Source: Fibrobacter sp.
Lineage (GTDB): Bacteria; Fibrobacterota; Chitinivibrionia; Chitinivibrionales; Chitinispirillaceae
Direction of reading: 5' to 3'
Assembly: GCA_012513915.1 (NCBI GenBank)
Contig: JAAZBG010000139.1
Coordinates: forward strand, 1 to 64,000
DNA length: 64,000 nt
A model generated the notes under the pieces. It made no database searches. It was not told where the DNA came from and saw only the letters and a list, made by a program, of their open reading frames with translations. Within the stretch, counting starts at the first letter, position 1; each line of letters opens with the position of its first letter. Positions 45,096 to 54,340 of this stretch are shown here, piece after piece. A program made the position numbers and the translations under genes.

Positions 45096-46763
45096 ATGGC
45101 ATATTACTACCTTGAAATAATCCGCGGCCAGGAAATTGGAAGACGACACCTTCTTAAAGAGGGCGCAATTACTGTCGGACGAAGCAGTAAAAACATGATT
45201 TGCATCAATTCTGTTGAAAGAACCGTCTCGAACCATCATGCGATTATTTACAAATATGGCGATAGTATCAGCATTCAGGATATTGGCAGCACCAACGGAA
45301 CCTACAAAAATGGCACCAGACTATCAGAGGAAGCAGAATCTCTGGGACACAATGATGAGATCAGTTTTGGTGAAAAGGGCCCAAAAATAAAACTGATCAT
45401 CTCGCAAACTGAACTCAGCACTACCCCGCGGTTAAAACCCGGTGAATCACAAACATCTCCCGGTCGTTTAGTGTCCAAGAATGATGAAACCGAGCGATCG
45501 TTTCGTACTGGCCTTGAATATGATCAGAATGAAAATTCTGATGCACTGTTCCCGACAAGAAACCGCCACTCCAGAAAATCCGAATGTGATTTTGGTTATC
45601 ATACAATGGAACTTGAAAACAAGATCCTCAACAAACGGCTCAGTGCGGACGAAATGAATAAACTGATGAAACAAGGGGACCGTGTTGACAAAATCATTCA
45701 AAAGGGAAACCTCAGTGAGACGCAGGTTCACTTTCTCCATACATCCTATAATGCACAAAAAAAACTCAAAACAAAATCCGCTACCATTCTCTGTATTGTT
45801 GCCCTTGTATCATTGACGCTTATAACATTCTTTACAGTCCGCATGTTCCAGTACAAGGCAATAGTCAATGATGCTGTCTCAAGTGAAAAAAATCTCGACA
45901 AATACGAAACAGACATTTCCAATGCAAAAAAACGGGGTGCCAGCGAAGCAACTCTTGAAGAACTCGTTGCAAAATTCGAAGAGGAGCGGGATCGTTTCAA
46001 TAGCCTTAAAAGCAATCTTCGTGATAAAGATGTAAAGCGTTTCTACGAAGACACCGTCGAGTTTTACATTGCAGAAATTATGGGACGCCTCGGTGAAACC
46101 GACTATCATATTCCTAAAGAGATGGTCTTACGGGTAAAGCACCACATAGGTGTTTACACCGGTTCACTAAAACCGGTTATTGCCCGTTATCTTGAACGAA
46201 AAAAACTCTATTTTCCAATGATTTTAAGGATCTTTAAAGATAAAAAAGTACCTCTGGAACTTGCATATGTGGCAATGCTTGAAAGCGGCTTTAATCCAAA
46301 TGCGTTAAGCCATGCAGGTGCACGGGGCTTATGGCAGTTTATGCCTAAAACCGGACGATCATATAATCTTCGCGTTGACGAAGTGATGGATGAACGTACC
46401 AATCCTGAAAAAGCCACCTATGCTGCAGCAGAATACTTTCTTGACCTTATCGGAATATTCGGTGGACAGAGCAGTATGATGCTTGCGATGGCTGCCTATA
46501 ATGCTGGTGAGGGACGTGTTATGGGTGCTTTACGAAAAATAGAAGATCCTGTAAAAAACAGGGATTTCTGGTATATTTACAATATGGGCTACCTCGCAGA
46601 AGAAACCAACGAGTACATTCCGCGTGTTCTTGCAATGATGATTATTGATCAGCACGCAGAGCAATACGGGTTTAAAGCCCAGCTTCCACTGGATCGTAAC
46701 GACCGTGATAACTTGACAAAAGAAAACGATTTTATTCCCGTACCGGTCCATAAGGCAGAATGA
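45096..46763 (+). CDS. FHA domain - membrane helix - lytic transglycosylase fusion
   Basis: 555 residues. N-terminal FHA domain (residues ~10-100) with GRS at 28-30, SNHH at 45-48 and STNGTYKNGT at 65-74, the phosphothreonine-binding loops. A polar linker leads to one membrane segment at ~229-249 (ATILCIVALVSLTLITFF), then a coiled coil (~260-310). The C-terminal part (~365-500) is an SLT family-23 transglycosylase: AMLESGFNP with catalytic Glu396, SHAGARGLWQFMP, and MAAYNAGEGRV. This joins the cytoplasmic Thr-kinase readout of T6SS (Fha) to a periplasmic peptidoglycan-cutting domain in a single chain. It is opposite hcp and next to vgrG and the kinase. Confidence 0.88.
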   Translation: MAYYYLEIIRGQEIGRRHLLKEGAITVGRSSKNMICINSVERTVSNHHAIIYKYGDSISIQDIGSTNGTYKNGTRLSEEAESLGHNDEISFGEKGPKIKLIISQTELSTTPRLKPGESQTSPGRLVSKNDETERSFRTGLEYDQNENSDALFPTRNRHSRKSECDFGYHTMELENKILNKRLSADEMNKLMKQGDRVDKIIQKGNLSETQVHFLHTSYNAQKKLKTKSATILCIVALVSLTLITFFTVRMFQYKAIVNDAVSSEKNLDKYETDISNAKKRGASEATLEELVAKFEEERDRFNSLKSNLRDKDVKRFYEDTVEFYIAEIMGRLGETDYHIPKEMVLRVKHHIGVYTGSLKPVIARYLERKKLYFPMILRIFKDKKVPLELAYVAMLESGFNPNALSHAGARGLWQFMPKTGRSYNLRVDEVMDERTNPEKATYAAAEYFLDLIGIFGGQSSMMLAMAAYNAGEGRVMGALRKIEDPVKNRDFWYIYNMGYLAEETNEYIPRVLAMMIIDQHAEQYGFKAQLPLDRNDRDNLTKENDFIPVPVHKAE

Positions 46764-46879
46764 ATTGGGATGTAAGGAATAATTCTTTTTTCTGATTTAA
46801 CCAGAGAAGAGTCGTAAGCAGATTACGGGCTCAGGAAACTTCCCGCAATAAGGATTTCCAATAGCGACCAGGCAGATTC

Positions 46880-46913
46880 ATGTACCAGGGTGACAATTAT
46901 CACCCTGGTACAT
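46880..46913. terminator. 14-bp perfect hairpin between convergent genes
   Basis: ATGTACCAGGGTGA (46880-46893) pairs with 46900-46913 around loop CAATTA. It lies between the convergent ends of the FHA-SLT gene and vgrG and can serve both, although no T tract follows. Confidence 0.6.
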
Positions 46914-46922
46914 AGTTATACA

Positions 46923-49091
46923 TCAGTTGATTTTCACTAAACCGCCACTAATTGTGGCCATAGCCCCACCCGATAGTTTCGCCATAGCACTTGATGAAAA
47001 CTCGGCACTTACGTTTGCTGTTGCCTTCATGGTTGTCTTGGCTGTAAGATCTACGGTTGTTGCCTCTACTTTATAGCCCACCTTACCCTTGACACTTACA
47101 TTCAGTGCATCAATGGTGGTGTCGGTAGTTGACTTAAGGTTAATGGTTCCCTGTGACGATGCCACCTTGACATTTGCGCCTTTGATCTCGACATCCTGTT
47201 GTGCAGTAATTGCGATTTTTCCCTGCGATTCCATAGCTATTCCCTTATTTCCATCCAGGGTAACCGTATTTTTCCCTGCACAATCTTTCATGACAATCGT
47301 CTTTCCTTCATCATCCATCTGAATTATATGCCCGGCAGCAGTCTGTAAGGTCATTACCTTATTGGCATCATCAATCCTGATAATATGTCCCTTTGCGCTG
47401 GTGATCGTAATATGCTCCTCACCATCCTTATAGGACATCATCATGTTATGATTTTTCGATGTAAGCGTTGTACTTGTGTTCTTATCGTCAATGAGCAGCT
47501 TGTTACCATCAGTCGTCTGTACCAGAATGAATTTATTCTCATCATCATACACCATCTTATTTTTCGCTGCGGTTCTGATACTGACTTTCTGTTTATCAAT
47601 TGTATCATCGAAAATCATCTCGTTATCACCGGCAGTCCGGATTACACTTTGCTCCTTGTTTGCTCCAACAACGGGGGATTTTGTATCTGCATTTGGAACA
47701 GTTCCTATACCAAGCGGTTTGTCAACATCGCCATCAATGCATGCAAGCACCATCTCCGCACCCTCATGTGACGGAAAATGAATGCCATAATTGGCTCCGC
47801 TGTAGGGCTGTGCGAGACGAATATACTTGGAAGCATCATAATTAGCCGTATCGGAAACATCAAACGGCATTCTCACTTTGTATCTTCCGAATTCATCGAG
47901 GCTTGCATAATCCGCACCGTTTGCTTCAATCGGTGCAGTCGTTATTCCGTAAAGTGGTGTCGGCTTATGTTTTTTTTGTGGCGCGAATGAGACAATTTTC
48001 GCTGATGGCAGCAACTGTGAATGATTCTGATATGTTGCCCTGTCATGAAATCCTGCAATACTTGTATGAGCACCGGTCTGCGTTACTGACAAAATAAGGA
48101 ACGTATCGTTACATTCTTTACGCTGATGATCACTGATAGTAAAACGCATACCAGCCCTGAAACGTCTGCAGTCGGACACCACATTAACATTTACAAATTC
48201 AACAGTATGCTGTTTAGCCAGCAGGAGTGCTGATTTTTGCGCGGACTCGGTATCTCTGAATTTCCCGCCATACTCATAATCCAATCCGGTAAGACCATCC
48301 TCAACATTCTTTTTAACATACGGGCTTACGTCAGGAGTACGGTAGTTATAGTTTTTGACAGCAACATCTGCTGTGATAACCTTTCGTTCAAATGTTAATC
48401 TGCTGCAGCATTCCCGCTCATCTTTAGTATGACTTTGTACCATACCGGATTTGGTCCGGAACTGCACAGTTGTTTCACCGGTAATCGGAATAAACGAATC
48501 AGGCTTATCTGAAATAATCAGTTTCTCGTTACTCACATTTTCAAGACTATCCCCGGATACCGGGTTTTCCTTAAAGAAAAACCAGATACCAACCTCTTCC
48601 AGGAGCCTGCAAATGAAGTTGTAATCAGACTCTTTATGTTGAACGATATACTCACGCTGCGGGTAGGAATTCTGAAGATCAAACTGATAATAGTTTGCCA
48701 GTCCGTTTTCATCAAGGACTTTCTGAACGACCTCATTTACACTGAGCTTCTGAAACACTCTTGACTGATGTGTAAGATTGGTAATCCAGAGTCTTGGTAC
48801 AACATGCGCCTCGTAGGTAGAGAAATCTGTTGATGTTTCTACATAGTTAAAACTGCTGATAATTCCTGAGTAGGGAAAAAACTGTTCATCACGGTAGATA
48901 AAAAGGCTTGCCGGTTTGTTAAGCAGCGATACAGCATCAATATCATGATCCTGAGATCTTAGCGTAATTTTAAAATCATAGCAATCAGAGATGGTGTCAT
49001 CACCGCAGAAATCGATAACATTAAATGTATCAACGGGTAATGTACCACACATGAAAACAAATTGAGCCTGATTAGCTTTCGTAGTCCTCAT
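46923..49091 (-). CDS. vgrG: T6SS spike protein VgrG (TssI)
   Basis: 722 residues. gp27-like N-terminal part (FNYVETSTDFSTYEAHVVPR, LCRLLEE-type ICRLLEEVGIWFFF), gp5 OB-fold with GRYKVRMPFDVSD, and HFPSHEGAEMVLACIDGDVDKP. It ends in a repetitive beta-prism (KSTTDTTIDALNVSVKGKVG, VSAEFSSSAMAKLSGGAM) with no extra effector domain, so cargo is probably bound non-covalently. 21 bases downstream of the kinase gene. Confidence 0.95.
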   Translation of the reverse strand: MRTTKANQAQFVFMCGTLPVDTFNVIDFCGDDTISDCYDFKITLRSQDHDIDAVSLLNKPASLFIYRDEQFFPYSGIISSFNYVETSTDFSTYEAHVVPRLWITNLTHQSRVFQKLSVNEVVQKVLDENGLANYYQFDLQNSYPQREYIVQHKESDYNFICRLLEEVGIWFFFKENPVSGDSLENVSNEKLIISDKPDSFIPITGETTVQFRTKSGMVQSHTKDERECCSRLTFERKVITADVAVKNYNYRTPDVSPYVKKNVEDGLTGLDYEYGGKFRDTESAQKSALLLAKQHTVEFVNVNVVSDCRRFRAGMRFTISDHQRKECNDTFLILSVTQTGAHTSIAGFHDRATYQNHSQLLPSAKIVSFAPQKKHKPTPLYGITTAPIEANGADYASLDEFGRYKVRMPFDVSDTANYDASKYIRLAQPYSGANYGIHFPSHEGAEMVLACIDGDVDKPLGIGTVPNADTKSPVVGANKEQSVIRTAGDNEMIFDDTIDKQKVSIRTAAKNKMVYDDENKFILVQTTDGNKLLIDDKNTSTTLTSKNHNMMMSYKDGEEHITITSAKGHIIRIDDANKVMTLQTAAGHIIQMDDEGKTIVMKDCAGKNTVTLDGNKGIAMESQGKIAITAQQDVEIKGANVKVASSQGTINLKSTTDTTIDALNVSVKGKVGYKVEATTVDLTAKTTMKATANVSAEFSSSAMAKLSGGAMATISGGLVKIN

Positions 49092-49112
49092 TTACATTTC
49101 CTTTCTGTGGCG

Positions 49113-51137
49113 TCAGAAAGAAGCGAGTTTCTGATTCGCCAATTTGAAACGTGGGTGATTGGGTTGAGATATATAAACTCTTTTCAGTGTATTCCAAGCC
49201 ATCATCGCCCGCTGACGGGCCTCAGGTGATAGTGTTGCATTATAACGATTGTCATAAGAAAGTGCCGCATAGTAAAGCGCATCATTTCTTACAAGCTGTG
49301 TATTACGGAAATTACTTGGACGGGTAAGTGCCACCTCGAATTTATCATGTGCAAGTTTGTCTTTCCCCTGCATAAAAGCGACACGTCCCTCAAGCAGCAC
49401 ATAGAAAGCATCATCCGTAGTAAACGATCCAAGAATCTGCGCTGCTTTAGCGGTATTTCCCAACTCCACATATGCAAGTGTCAATAAGACATTACCTTTT
49501 GTCTTTTTGGGGCTGTCAGACGGTACATTTTCAATAGCAGTGATTACATCATTCCAGGCACTGTTTCGGGCGGCTGCATCAGCTATGTCTACAAAATCAG
49601 TCTCATTATACTTTCGGATAAGAATATCAGCCGGAGATTCTTTTACTGTTACCGGTGGTGACGGTTTTTTAGGCGATACCGTCTTTGGTGTGGGAGACTT
49701 TTTAACATTAGATACAACCGGAGGAGGATTTTTCACCGTTGGTGCAGGAATTGTTTCCACGGGTGGAAGTACAGCCGTAACCTGTGTGTCGGGTGCTTTT
49801 ACAAGTTTCGATGTGTCGATAGTAACCGGTATCGAATCAGGTGGTGTGACCGTTGTCAAATTCTCTTTTATTGGCGGAAATGCAATCAAAAGCGCGGCAA
49901 CTGCTCCGATCAGCGTGACAGCTCCGATACCTATAAAAACCGGAATCAGTTTTCCAATTTTCAGTTTCTTTTTTCCCGGCTTAAGCACAAAGCTGTTTGG
50001 ATTTTCAACATACTGCTGAAGTACTGTATCGATTGACTCATTTGTCATATGTCCGAACACTGTTTTCAGCGTATCTTCAAGCTCTTTAGAGGTTGCAAAA
50101 CGCTCGTTTTTATCCTGACTCAGGCATTTTTCAACCGCTTTTGCAAGGTGAGGATGAACATCAATTGACAATGCATCAAATTTGCGATATGAATTGAGAA
50201 TTTTCATCCGCATCAGATTTGTTACCGTCTGCTGCGGAAATGTTTTCTCTCCGGTCAACGCCTCGTACATAATCGTGCCAAGAGAATAAATATCACTGCG
50301 CTGATCTATTTCGCTTTCATCAAGCTGCTCTGGTGAAAGGTATGGCAGTGTACCAACGATATTGCCTGCAACGGTATGCAACCCGACCTCTGATGGCCGT
50401 GCGATACCGAAATCCATCAGTTTTACGACACCATTTCTTCCGATCATAATATTGGCAGGTTTCAGATCGCGATGAATAATGCCATTGTATGTTTTTCCAT
50501 AGAGCAGAAACTTCTCTGTATGCGCATATGCAAGAGCACTTGCGACCTGAATGACGATAGCAGCACAAACAATTGGTGGCATTTTGCCGTAATCTTTTAT
50601 AAGCGAATCAAGCGAAACCCCCTCAACCAGTTCCATCTCAATATAAGGAAGTCCGTTCCAATCGCCAACGGCATAGGTTTCAACAATGTTAGGGTGACGC
50701 AATTTAGCTGAAATTTTGATTTCAGTTTCGAAACGTTCCATTAATTCAGGTCGTTCTGTCGGAAGCAATACTTTGACAGCCCGATACATTTCGAATTTTT
50801 CATTCCAGACTCTGTACACCCGGGCCATACCACCTTCACCAAGCGTACCGGCAATTATACCGGAACCCAGTGGAATTGCCTGGTTTCCATCTGGAAGTCT
50901 TGCCGCATGCGTAAGCGTAGTAAGGGGTGTGGCTTTTCCACCAGTCTGAGTATATGGATTCACTATCCCGGACTGGGAATAAGTATCGTTCCTTAAAGGG
51001 AGTTTTTGGGGCTGCTGCGTATAATAATTACCATCAGCCTGTGTCTGACCCGATGCAGGAAATGAATGACCGAGACTGCCCTCAGAAATGGTCTTGTCAA
51101 ATTCGTCCTGTCCGCCTCTGAAATTATCCTGATTCAT
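49113..51137 (-). CDS. Membrane Ser/Thr protein kinase (PpkA-type) of the T6SS locus
   Basis: 674 residues. A ~90-residue Gln/Thr-rich leader precedes a complete kinase domain: GTLGEGGMARVY, Lys in AVKVLL, HRDLKPAN (222-229), DFG (242-244), and GTLPYLSPEQL. One membrane segment at ~397-420. The outside part has a Thr/Pro/Lys-rich stretch and TPR-like repeats (LAYVELGNTAKAAQIL). Its natural partner is the FHA domain of 45096-46763. No matching PppA phosphatase is seen. It lies between vgrG and the PEGA protein, all on the minus strand. Confidence 0.92.
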   Translation of the reverse strand: MNQDNFRGGQDEFDKTISEGSLGHSFPASGQTQADGNYYTQQPQKLPLRNDTYSQSGIVNPYTQTGGKATPLTTLTHAARLPDGNQAIPLGSGIIAGTLGEGGMARVYRVWNEKFEMYRAVKVLLPTERPELMERFETEIKISAKLRHPNIVETYAVGDWNGLPYIEMELVEGVSLDSLIKDYGKMPPIVCAAIVIQVASALAYAHTEKFLLYGKTYNGIIHRDLKPANIMIGRNGVVKLMDFGIARPSEVGLHTVAGNIVGTLPYLSPEQLDESEIDQRSDIYSLGTIMYEALTGEKTFPQQTVTNLMRMKILNSYRKFDALSIDVHPHLAKAVEKCLSQDKNERFATSKELEDTLKTVFGHMTNESIDTVLQQYVENPNSFVLKPGKKKLKIGKLIPVFIGIGAVTLIGAVAALLIAFPPIKENLTTVTPPDSIPVTIDTSKLVKAPDTQVTAVLPPVETIPAPTVKNPPPVVSNVKKSPTPKTVSPKKPSPPVTVKESPADILIRKYNETDFVDIADAAARNSAWNDVITAIENVPSDSPKKTKGNVLLTLAYVELGNTAKAAQILGSFTTDDAFYVLLEGRVAFMQGKDKLAHDKFEVALTRPSNFRNTQLVRNDALYYAALSYDNRYNATLSPEARQRAMMAWNTLKRVYISQPNHPRFKLANQKLASF

Positions 51138-51160
51138 ATATCCAAACTACCCGATAACTA

Positions 51161-51886
51161 TTAGAAGAAAGCTATTATCTCGAAACCAACAATGCTTAAA
51201 GCACCAACTGTTATACCAATTACCTCCTGAGTACGTGCTCTGCCGGCTTCACTACCTGAATTGCCGTCCCACAAATGCATCTGCTTGTCTCTTTCTCTAA
51301 TAATTGCAAACGTAAAGCCTGCAGCTGCAAGTCCGCCTAAAGCGAGTCGGGCAATAACTTTTTTGTGATTTGGTTTTGGTTTATCCACCTGTATCATCTC
51401 AAGTGTATCAAGCACGGTTTGAACAGCACCCTCCGTAACTGTAACATTCTCTGAAGAAGATTTGTACAGTTTATTTGGATGACGTATTTCAAGAATATAT
51501 TTCCCCGGATTGATAAATTCATTGACAAGTGGTGTCTTTCCCAATGGCATGGTCATATATACCTCTGCATCCTCGGGAACACTGTTAATCCGAAGCGTAC
51601 CAAATTTCGGTTTTAATTTCTTCTCAATCACCACGGTTGCATTTGCAGTGATCATAACCTGTTCTGTCTGACTTATCCGCATCACCGGATCAATCAGCTT
51701 AACGGTATAACGCCCGACTGGCACCTTTTTACCAATAACTGGAGAGTTACCTATATAATTGTCTCCAAGCCAGATTTCAACGCCATCAGGATCTGTTGTT
51801 ACGGTCAACATACCCTCTTCAGCTGCCATAGTAGAAGTAAGTACAGCACAAACACCCAGAAACATCAGCGCAAAACGTTTTAACAT
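51161..51886 (-). CDS. PEGA-repeat exported protein with C-terminal membrane hairpin
   Basis: 241 residues. Signal peptide (LKRFALMFLGVCAVLTSTMA). Two PEGA-type repeats follow: TVTTDPDGVEIWLGDNYIGN and RINSVPEDAEVYMTMPLGKT, each with the PVxxGxYxxxl motif. The C-terminus has two hydrophobic segments (ARLALGGLAAAGFTFAII, VIGITVGALSIVGFEIIAFF) around a charged loop. First gene of the PEGA-kinase-vgrG unit. PEGA proteins often bind surface polysaccharide; here a role at the envelope complex is possible. Confidence 0.8.
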   Translation of the reverse strand: MLKRFALMFLGVCAVLTSTMAAEEGMLTVTTDPDGVEIWLGDNYIGNSPVIGKKVPVGRYTVKLIDPVMRISQTEQVMITANATVVIEKKLKPKFGTLRINSVPEDAEVYMTMPLGKTPLVNEFINPGKYILEIRHPNKLYKSSSENVTVTEGAVQTVLDTLEMIQVDKPKPNHKKVIARLALGGLAAAGFTFAIIRERDKQMHLWDGNSGSEAGRARTQEVIGITVGALSIVGFEIIAFF

Positions 51887-52178
51887 ACAATCTACTCCGG
51901 AAAATTGTCAACTGCATATAATGAACCTGCTCAATATGCATGATGATAGTAAACTCTTTAAAAAACAATTACTTTAAAAAAATACAACTGCAATTAAAAT
52001 GTTGCTTTTGTTTAAAAACGCACACTGTATATTCTAATGGACTTGTTACTGAGTAAAAATTTTCAGAATACTATGGTCCAATTTTAGAAGTATAGGCTAT
52101 CGCGTTTCAACAAATACGGTTTATTAATATAGATTATCACATCATCCAACAGGAATTTTTTTTGAGGAGAATTAAGCT
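51887..52178. other. Divergent promoter region PEGA / tssK
   Basis: 292 bases, AT-rich. GAGGAG lies before tssK. A GG-N10-GC pair on the minus strand near 51915 is too weak for a sigma-54 call. Confidence 0.4.
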
Positions 52179-53531
52179 ATGTTAGGAAATGATAAAGTTA
52201 TCTGGAAAGAGGGTCTTTTTCTACAGCCTCAACACTTTCAACAGACCGAACGGTACATTTTCAGTTCTGTGCAGGGCCGCTTTGCAGCATCACACCCCTA
52301 CTATTTTGGGTTTATTCATTACGAAATCAGTCAGGATGCGCTTGCAAACAATACCTTCACCCTGACAAATGCCAAGGGGATTTTTCCCGACGGAACCTAC
52401 TTTTCAATTCCTGAAACAGGCCCTTTACCTCAGGCACGCACCTTTTCAGATCATTTTACTCACGATCAGATGGAACTTGATGTATACCTTGCACTCCCTC
52501 AGATTAATGAAGGTCGCCCGACTGTCGCCGAAGCCAACATTACCGCAACCGGCGCCAGGTACAAAAGCAAAAAAGATACTGTAACCGATGAGGTTTTCGG
52601 TCAGATAAAAAAGGAGATTGAAGTCGGCAAGGCTAATTACACGATTCTCTTTGGCGATGAATCACGGGATAATTTCAGTTCAATCAAAGTGGCATGCCTT
52701 AAACGATCACCAACAGGGCAGATTATCATTGATACGAATTTTATCGCACCATCACTGAGAATCAGCAGTTCATCGGTGCTTATCAACCTGTTACGTTCAT
52801 TGCTTGAACTCCTTCTTTCAAAATGTGTCAGCCTGTCGCAGGGAAGAAAACAGCTTAAAGGTGGATTTGCCGAGTTTGCACCGGATGAGATAACACCGCT
52901 CACACTGTTACTCACCCTTAATACATACACACCGCTCTTAAATCAATTTTACACAGCAATGAATATCCACCCATTCGATCTCTACCAAACCATGCTTCAG
53001 TTTACAGGTGCCCTGTGCACGTTTTCTGCGAAGGTAACAACATCCGCTCTGCCAGGTTATGACCATACATCACCGGCACGCTCATTTAACGAGTTGAATC
53101 ATATCATTCGCGATATTCTTGGTGCTGATATCTCTGCTGGCTGTATTCCAATACCACTTAAAGAGGTCAGTCCGGCAACCTACGTTGCCCAGGTCACCGA
53201 TACAAAACTTTTCGAAACAGCAACATTCTTTCTTGGAATTTCTGCGGATGTTTCATCAGAGAAAGAACTCGTTATCGGGTCCCTTACACGAATCAAGATG
53301 AGTTCCCGCAACAAACTTGACACATTAATACAATCAGCCATGCCCGGCCTGCCGCTTGTACATGTTGCAACGCCACCGCAGAGCCTGTCGACAAAACCGG
53401 GATACATCTATTTCTCTCTCAGTCAACGTCATATGCTCTGGGACACAATAAAGGCAACTGCAACCATTGCGATGTATTTCCCAAACAATTTTCCCAACCT
53501 GAAACTTGAACTGCTGGCAGTCATCTCGTAA
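52179..53531 (+). CDS. tssK: T6SS baseplate adaptor TssK
   Basis: 450 residues. KVIWKEGLFLQPQHFQQTER at the start is the family hallmark; LPQINEGRPTVAEANI and the C-terminal YFSLSQRHMLWDTIKATATI also fit. TssK links the baseplate to the TssL/TssM complex. Twelve bases separate it from tssL, which it contacts. Confidence 0.95.
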   Translation: MLGNDKVIWKEGLFLQPQHFQQTERYIFSSVQGRFAASHPYYFGFIHYEISQDALANNTFTLTNAKGIFPDGTYFSIPETGPLPQARTFSDHFTHDQMELDVYLALPQINEGRPTVAEANITATGARYKSKKDTVTDEVFGQIKKEIEVGKANYTILFGDESRDNFSSIKVACLKRSPTGQIIIDTNFIAPSLRISSSSVLINLLRSLLELLLSKCVSLSQGRKQLKGGFAEFAPDEITPLTLLLTLNTYTPLLNQFYTAMNIHPFDLYQTMLQFTGALCTFSAKVTTSALPGYDHTSPARSFNELNHIIRDILGADISAGCIPIPLKEVSPATYVAQVTDTKLFETATFFLGISADVSSEKELVIGSLTRIKMSSRNKLDTLIQSAMPGLPLVHVATPPQSLSTKPGYIYFSLSQRHMLWDTIKATATIAMYFPNNFPNLKLELLAVIS

Positions 53532-53543
53532 AGGATCGGTACT

Positions 53544-54299
53544 ATGGCAAACGATACATTTGCAAAAACAATTATTTCGCAAACAATGGATATCAATCTA
53601 TCCAGGGCTACGGGTGCAGCGCAACAAAAGGAGACGCTTTCAACGCTCTGCACTGACATTCTTCTGATCGTTATAAAAATGCGTGATGCCGAGGATCTGG
53701 GTGATACAGCACCATTACGAAAACTTATTCAGTATTATATCAGGCAATTTGAAAAAAACTGTGCTGTAATCGGAGTTAAACCGGAAACAGTCAATGCAGT
53801 AAAATACGCGCTTGTCGCTATTCTTGACGAAACGGTATTGTCTAACAGGGGACCGGCCCGTGAGTTCTGGATCACCAACCCAATGCAGCTTGAACTCTAT
53901 GGTGATAATATTGCCGGTGAAGCTTTCTACAACAAGCTTGACATGATGCTTCGGGAACCGGAAAAACACATCGATGCACTTGAAGTATACTATATCTGCC
54001 TGTGCCTCGGTTTTCAGGGAAAATACATTCTCGGAAACGCCGAAGAACGTGAATCAACTATTACAAAACTTGCGCGCACCCTTGTCAGAACGGGTAATCT
54101 TGATATCGACACGCTTTCTCCGCATGCAATTCGCAGAACTGTACTTAAAAAAAAAGTAAGCGGCGTGAAAAAAACCGTACGAATACCTCTCTGGCTTACA
54201 GCCTCGCTGCTTGCAGCAAGTCTTGTTTTCGGCTGGATCTGGATTAGTTATGAGGCGTCAAATAAAGCATCATCGATTACAGGACTGGTCGAACAGTAG
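53544..54299 (+). CDS. tssL: T6SS membrane protein TssL (DotU family)
   Basis: 251 residues. Cytoplasmic DotU domain with KYALVAILDETVLSNRG and YICLCLGFQGKY, then one C-terminal membrane anchor (LWLTASLLAASLVFGWIWI) and only ~18 residues outside, with no peptidoglycan-binding extension. Thus peptidoglycan attachment or remodelling would fall to other proteins such as the FHA-SLT fusion. Confidence 0.94.
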   Translation: MANDTFAKTIISQTMDINLSRATGAAQQKETLSTLCTDILLIVIKMRDAEDLGDTAPLRKLIQYYIRQFEKNCAVIGVKPETVNAVKYALVAILDETVLSNRGPAREFWITNPMQLELYGDNIAGEAFYNKLDMMLREPEKHIDALEVYYICLCLGFQGKYILGNAEERESTITKLARTLVRTGNLDIDTLSPHAIRRTVLKKKVSGVKKTVRIPLWLTASLLAASLVFGWIWISYEASNKASSITGLVEQ

Positions 54300-54340
54300 C
54301 CATCAGGAGCATACAGACTTCAACACATGATAACGGCCAA

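Noticed and set aside
45079-45098. TGGCAC just before the FHA-SLT start as a sigma-54 promoter
   Set aside because: The -12 GC is missing (TACTA at that position) and it would overlap the start codon.
51161-51886. TssJ lipoprotein
   Set aside because: Signal peptide has no lipobox Cys; repeats are PEGA-type and a membrane hairpin ends the chain.
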